DNA from: Clostridiales bacterium
GTDB taxonomy: Bacteria > Bacillota > Desulfotomaculia > Desulfotomaculales > VENG01
NCBI GenBank assembly: GCA_021736985.1
Contig: JAIPEW010000027.1
Coordinates: forward strand, 1-35,368
DNA: 35,368 nt
Reading direction: 5' to 3'
Part shown: positions 32,873 to 35,368 of the stretch, piece by piece
Layout: every line of letters begins with the position of its first letter
Numbering within the stretch: the first letter of the stretch is position 1
Notes under the pieces: model-generated
What the model saw: only the letters and a program-made list of their open reading frames with translations
Database searches by the model: none
Told to the model about the DNA's origin: nothing
Program-made: the position numbers and the translations under genes

Positions 32873-33040
32873 CAATAAAAAAAGGCCTTTTAGGTGTGCT
32901 TTTAAAGCACACAAAGGCCTTTGTGTCCCGGGGGATAATAAATCTTTCTGCAGTACCTGTGAGGTACTGTAATTTTCTGCCCTATTCGGGCAGCCTGCTG
33001 CTGGACCAGTAAAGTCCAGAGAATCATAAGCTTATATCAA
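32873..33040 (-). ncRNA. Candidate structured RNA or dnaN leader with terminator
   Basis: On the minus strand a TTGACA promoter is followed by three separate hairpins: CTGGAC/GTCCAG (33001-33019), CTGCCC/GGGCAG (32977-32993) and CAGTACCT/AGGTACTG (32951-32969). A CCCCCGGGACAC linker and a long two-part stem follow (AAAGGCCTTT and GTGTGCT pairing across 32881-32922) ending in TTTTTTT. That last stem is a strong intrinsic terminator. The unit is about 150 nt and holds no reading frame. It could be an independent small RNA or an attenuator leader of the dnaN operon. No known Rfam class was recognised. Confidence 0.6.
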
Positions 33041-33044
33041 TTTT

Positions 33045-33074
33045 AGTTTATCAGTATTTAAAATTTACTGTCAA
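33045..33074 (-). promoter_or_regulatory. Promoter for the structured RNA/dnaN unit
   Basis: -35 TTGACA at 33069-33074 (minus strand). The -10 is ATAAAC after 17 bases or TAAACT after 18. Transcription would start about 10-15 bases before the first hairpin. Confidence 0.6.
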
Positions 33075-33370
33075 CAATAAGTTTGTCCAGTACAATTACA
33101 GTAGAGGTGCAGCAACATGAAATATTTCTTTTTCTATCCTTTCTGTATCTGCTTTCATTATTGACCTGTATGTGCTGGAACAATACTGATATGACGCCAT
33201 GGCGGAGGGGGTCAACTTGTATCTGCAGCTCTACACTCTTAAAGAACTTTCTTTCAAAATCTTTCTCTTTGCATCTCTTGCTTTATTTCATCTGAATCTC
33301 GCGCTTTGAAACTATATACATATCCCACATTGTTTCTAATTGCTTATTCTCTTATATCACTACCATTTTG
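33075..33370. other. Intergenic between dnaN leader and IS605 element
   Basis: No supported gene. On the minus strand about 60 open codons (VELQIQVDPLRHGVISVLFQ and on) lie behind a frame break from an upstream KQEMQRERF stretch, which may be the end of a decayed gene; the family is not recognised. Confidence 0.35.
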
Positions 33371-33520
33371 CTTGACTTCTCCTCACGGCTAAATCCGGAG
33401 GATTCTTCCTGGTTCATCCTGTCCGGCAATCCGGTACAGTCCCCAGGCTGACACCGCGTGCCCCGCGGCCAAAATCTTTTAACCTGCCAACCTCAATCCT
33501 TCAATTAGAAGGTTTTGGGC
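33371..33520 (-). ncRNA. TnpB omega RNA (reRNA) 3' region and right end
   Basis: In IS605 elements the guide RNA scaffold covers the end of tnpB and the right end of the element, and the guide is read from the flanking DNA. Here the non-coding tail includes CGCGGGGCACGCGGTG- and CCGGATTGCCGG-type stems and ends in the CCTC...GAGG hairpin plus AGTCAA. The guide would start in the flank at about 33370 and below. The 5' limit is an estimate. Confidence 0.6.
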
Positions 33521-34573
33521 GGCGTTCAAATCACGGTCATGGCTTGTGCCGCAGTTAGGGCATACCCATTCCCGCAATGCCAGGTTTTTAACTTCCGGGT
33601 TGCGGTATCCGCAAGCCGAACAAAGCTGGCTGGAAGGAAAAGTTTTGTTGACAGTGACAACTTTTCTGCCGTACCAGCTAGCTTTGTATTCCAACATAGC
33701 TCTAAATTCAGACCAGCCCGCATCTGCGATACTCTTAGCCAGGCAGTGATTCTTTTGCATACCCTGCACCCCTAGGTCTTCCTGGCAGATAGTTTGGTTT
33801 TCACGTACCAGCCTAGTAGACAGTTTGTGCAGGTAGTCCTGGCGGGAGTTTTTAATCTTTTCGTGCAGCCGGGCTACTTTAATGCGGAGTTTCTCCCGGT
33901 TTTTGCTGCCTTTCTTTTTACGTGACAGCTTGCGTTGTAGTTTTTGAAGTTTACGCTCATACCTGCGATAGTATTTAGGGCCGGGAAAGTGCTCTCCTGT
34001 TGATGTTACGGCAAAATCTTTAATCCCCAGGTCTACACCCGTGTTTTGAAATACTATCGGCAGGGGTTGTATGTCTACATCGCACAAGATAGAGATAAAG
34101 TTTTTCCCGGTTGGTGACCGGCGCACTGTTGCCGATAGTATTTGTCCTTCTATTTCCCGCGACTTGGCGAACTTAACCCAACCCAATTTGGGAAGCATAA
34201 CAAAGTTGTCCTTCACCTGGATGCTGTGACCGTTGGCATTGGTGCGGTAGCTCTGCTTGGGGTGTTTTTTACTCTTGAACTTCGGAAACCCGTTGTTTTT
34301 CCGGAAGAAGTGCTTGTAGGCGCTGTCCAGGTCTTTTAAGGATTGCTGCAGCGCCATGGAATCTACTTCTTTTAACCAGGGCAGTTCTTTTTTTAGCCCG
34401 GTTAACTCTTTACAGCACCCAGAATAATTGAGGCTTTTAGCTTCTTCTTGGTATAACTGTATTCGCCGGTTGAGGAAGTGATTATAAACATACCTGCAGC
34501 ATCCGATTGTCTTATTGATAAGTGTTGTTTGTTCTCCGGTTGGGTATAAGCGGAATTTGAATGACTTATGCAA
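33479..34573 (-). CDS. tnpB: RNA-guided endonuclease TnpB
   Basis: 364 residues from TTG 34573 with AAGGTG 7-8 bases upstream. The N-terminal wedge/REC opens with [20 protein letters not shown]. The RuvC residues are [13 protein letters not shown] (Asp), [12 protein letters not shown] (Glu) and [13 protein letters not shown] (Asp), with a zinc ribbon CSACGYRN and CPNCGTSH between the last two. All catalytic and zinc residues are present, so it is probably active. TnpB with its omega RNA cuts DNA next to a short target-adjacent motif and helps keep the element at its site. Confidence 0.95.
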   Translation of the reverse strand: MHKSFKFRLYPTGEQTTLINKTIGCCRYVYNHFLNRRIQLYQEEAKSLNYSGCCKELTGLKKELPWLKEVDSMALQQSLKDLDSAYKHFFRKNNGFPKFKSKKHPKQSYRTNANGHSIQVKDNFVMLPKLGWVKFAKSREIEGQILSATVRRSPTGKNFISILCDVDIQPLPIVFQNTGVDLGIKDFAVTSTGEHFPGPKYYRRYERKLQKLQRKLSRKKKGSKNREKLRIKVARLHEKIKNSRQDYLHKLSTRLVRENQTICQEDLGVQGMQKNHCLAKSIADAGWSEFRAMLEYKASWYGRKVVTVNKTFPSSQLCSACGYRNPEVKNLALREWVCPNCGTSHDRDLNAAQNLLIEGLRLAG

Positions 34574-34576
34574 AGC

Positions 34577-34972
34577 TTACACCTTCTTTTGGTTTTCAAT
34601 GTACTTTTTAATGTCTTCTAATGGTGCCCCGCCAACTGTTGATACAAAATAGCTATTTGTCCAGAGACTTGGAAGCCTGCTTTTTAGCCAGGGAAACTCT
34701 TCTCGTAGTATTTTTGATGATATGCCTTTAATATGCTTAACCAGGCGGTGAATGCCAAATTGCGGGTCTACCTCTACCAGTAGATGCACATGGTCGGGCA
34801 TAATTTCTAACTCTAAGGCTTCTGCTTCCTTTTCAGTGAGAACTTGGTTTATTAAATCTCTTAAACGATTATCTACACCATTTACAAGCACTTCACGCCG
34901 GTATTTGGGACACCATACAACATGGTATTTACAAGAGTATACAATATTGCGGTTTGATTTATAATTTTTCAT
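34577..34972 (-). CDS. tnpA: IS200/IS605 transposase TnpA (Y1 HUH)
   Basis: 131 residues. It opens SNRNIVYSCKYHVVWCPKYR, has the HUH motif in EIMPDHVHLLVEVDP and the nucleophile Tyr near the end in EDIKKYIENQ. It excises and inserts the element as single-stranded DNA using end hairpins. No ribosome binding site stands directly before ATG 34972; a GGTGAAGG lies in the loop of the left-end hairpin 23-30 bases upstream. Confidence 0.96.
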   Translation of the reverse strand: MKNYKSNRNIVYSCKYHVVWCPKYRREVLVNGVDNRLRDLINQVLTEKEAEALELEIMPDHVHLLVEVDPQFGIHRLVKHIKGISSKILREEFPWLKSRLPSLWTNSYFVSTVGGAPLEDIKKYIENQKKV

Positions 34973-34974
34973 AA

Positions 34975-35007
34975 TTTAATTATACAGCCTTCACCTGTAT
35001 AATTAAA
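34975..35007. repeat. IS605 left-end palindrome
   Basis: TTTAATTATACAG (34975-34987) and CTGTATAATTAAA (34995-35007) form a perfect 13-bp stem with a 7-base loop directly before tnpA. It probably serves as the TnpA binding hairpin and may also fold in the tnpA message. Confidence 0.8.
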
Positions 35008-35028
35008 GGATAATTTTTACTAAAACAG

Positions 35029-35045
35029 GCCGGGTTTTGCCCGGC
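35029..35045. terminator. GC hairpin between omega-RNA element and IS605 element
   Basis: GCCGGG-TTTTG-CCCGGC, a 6-bp GC stem. On the minus strand it follows the omega-RNA element and is followed by CTGTTTTAG. It may be a weak terminator. Confidence 0.45.
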
Positions 35046-35050
35046 GCGCC

Positions 35051-35368
35051 TTATATCCCTACACCTAAAGGCGAGGGCTTTACGGCGCTTTTGGTAAATC
35101 TCCTTTTGAAGATAAGTCAGCCCTAAAAGGCTGTCGGTCCACTTCGCCAATGTTGCTCCGGGTTTTCACCGGCGGCACTCCGCCTAACCCTGTAGCGGGT
35201 TTTAACCACCGGTCGCAGTCAGGGGACGAGTGGAGTATCCCCTGGTGACCTATATCATTCCGGGCAACGTAGCACTCGAAGTGCTTAGGCTAATCAACCG
35301 GGCTTGCAGCGTTACTCCTGCAAGCCCCCACTTCAAGCCCCGTTAGGGGCTAAGTGGGGGTAGTTGAC
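35051..35368 (-). ncRNA. HEARO/omega-RNA-like element without an IscB gene (5' end at or beyond window edge)
   Basis: Read leftward it has a CCCCCACTT/AAGTGGGGG stem (35325-35360), CTTGCAG/CTGCAAG (35303-35324), AGCACTTCGAGTGCT (35271-35285), then a CAGGGGATACTCC ... GTCCCCTGACTGCGACCGG core. This core follows the same order as known IscB omega RNAs (GGGAT, CC, GTCCCC, GACTGC, CGG). The RNA ends in AAAAGGAG (35100-35107), the ribosome binding site that normally precedes IscB, but only about 23 bases later comes a right-end hairpin (CCCT-CGCCTTTAGGTGT-AGGG, 35057-35077). No nuclease gene lies between. The assignment is from the remembered consensus and needs a covariance-model search. Confidence 0.6.

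Larger units (their letters stand above)
33371..35007 (-). mobile_element. IS200/IS605-type element with tnpA and tnpB
   Basis: Minus strand: left-end hairpin (34975-35007), tnpA, tnpB three bases later, then a right end whose last hairpin is CCTC-CGGATTTAGCCG-TGAGG followed by AGAAGTCAAG (33371-33402). Both genes are intact. The exact left boundary is uncertain by a few tens of bases. Confidence 0.85.

Noticed and set aside
32873-33040. Hairpin cluster considered as a known riboswitch, T-box, 6S RNA or replication origin
   Set aside because: No aptamer core, specifier/T-box sequence, 6S bubble or iterons could be recognised; left as an unassigned structured RNA.
33075-33370. About 60 open codons on the minus strand and a 70-codon plus-strand frame
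   Set aside because: No start signals and no recognisable family; the minus-strand reading is broken by a frame change and the plus reading is a low-complexity Ser/Leu stretch.

Overview
The window looks like an accessory, mobile-element-rich region of a low-GC Firmicute, most likely an anaerobic Clostridia member (inference). The grounds are purine-rich AGGAGG-type ribosome binding sites, frequent TTG/GTG starts, a Clostridium-type I-B CRISPR repeat and a Cst1/Cst2/Cas5t gene set. No rRNA, tRNA or core housekeeping operon was seen.

Layout. 1-4.7 kb: the tail of an IscB-type HNH nuclease with a right-end hairpin; a signal-peptide protein whose 3' end has been replaced in frame by the zinc-finger tail of TnpB; and an IS3-family element (941-4580) whose transposase is split exactly between two codons by a 2.1-kb group II intron. 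4.7-9 kb: RNase H-like gene, a GNAT acetyltransferase with a small partner gene, DUF1294 protein, and decayed copies of a tyrosine recombinase, an IS66 accessory gene and DUF1294. 9-11.3 kb: a complete type II restriction-modification system (Dam-class methylase diverging from a C controller and endonuclease) with a recognisable C-box, abutting a truncated phage-type replication-loader gene. 11.6-13.7 kb: intact tyrosine recombinase, truncated ADP-ribosylglycohydrolase, LspA-like membrane protein and a 5' fragment of a second group II intron.

13.8-22.9 kb: a type I-B CRISPR-Cas locus on the minus strand. Order of transcription is leader 2, array 2 (24 repeats), cas6-cas8b-cas7-cas5-cas3, leader 1, array 1 (11 repeats plus a degenerate one). 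No cas1, cas2 or cas4 lies in the window. Only 29 bases separate array 2 from the cas6 reading frame, so the effector operon may be read through from the array leader. The two arrays differ consistently in the last base of the repeat.

23.4-27.4 kb: an HNH nuclease gene converging on a GIY-YIG-like nuclease gene, then a four-PAS sensor histidine kinase without a neighbouring response regulator. 27.6-33.1 kb: a minus-strand cassette with higher GC, probably plasmid, phage or ICE derived: a promoter, a multi-hairpin RNA ending in a terminator, a beta-clamp (DnaN) paralogue, a 48-residue small protein, a DUF6094-type DNA methyltransferase and a large SNF2-type helicase. 33.4-35.4 kb: a complete IS605-type element (tnpA, tnpB, end hairpins) and, at the edge, what appears to be an IscB-type guide RNA (HEARO/omega RNA) that has lost its nuclease gene.

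The theme is nucleic-acid-guided and genome-defence machinery in several states of decay: IscB, TnpB, group II introns, CRISPR I-B, R-M and orphan nucleases. The best candidates for something undescribed are the ORF-less omega RNA element, the structured RNA with the DnaN/methyltransferase/SNF2 cassette, and the array-driven cas operon with a non-canonical cas6 start.
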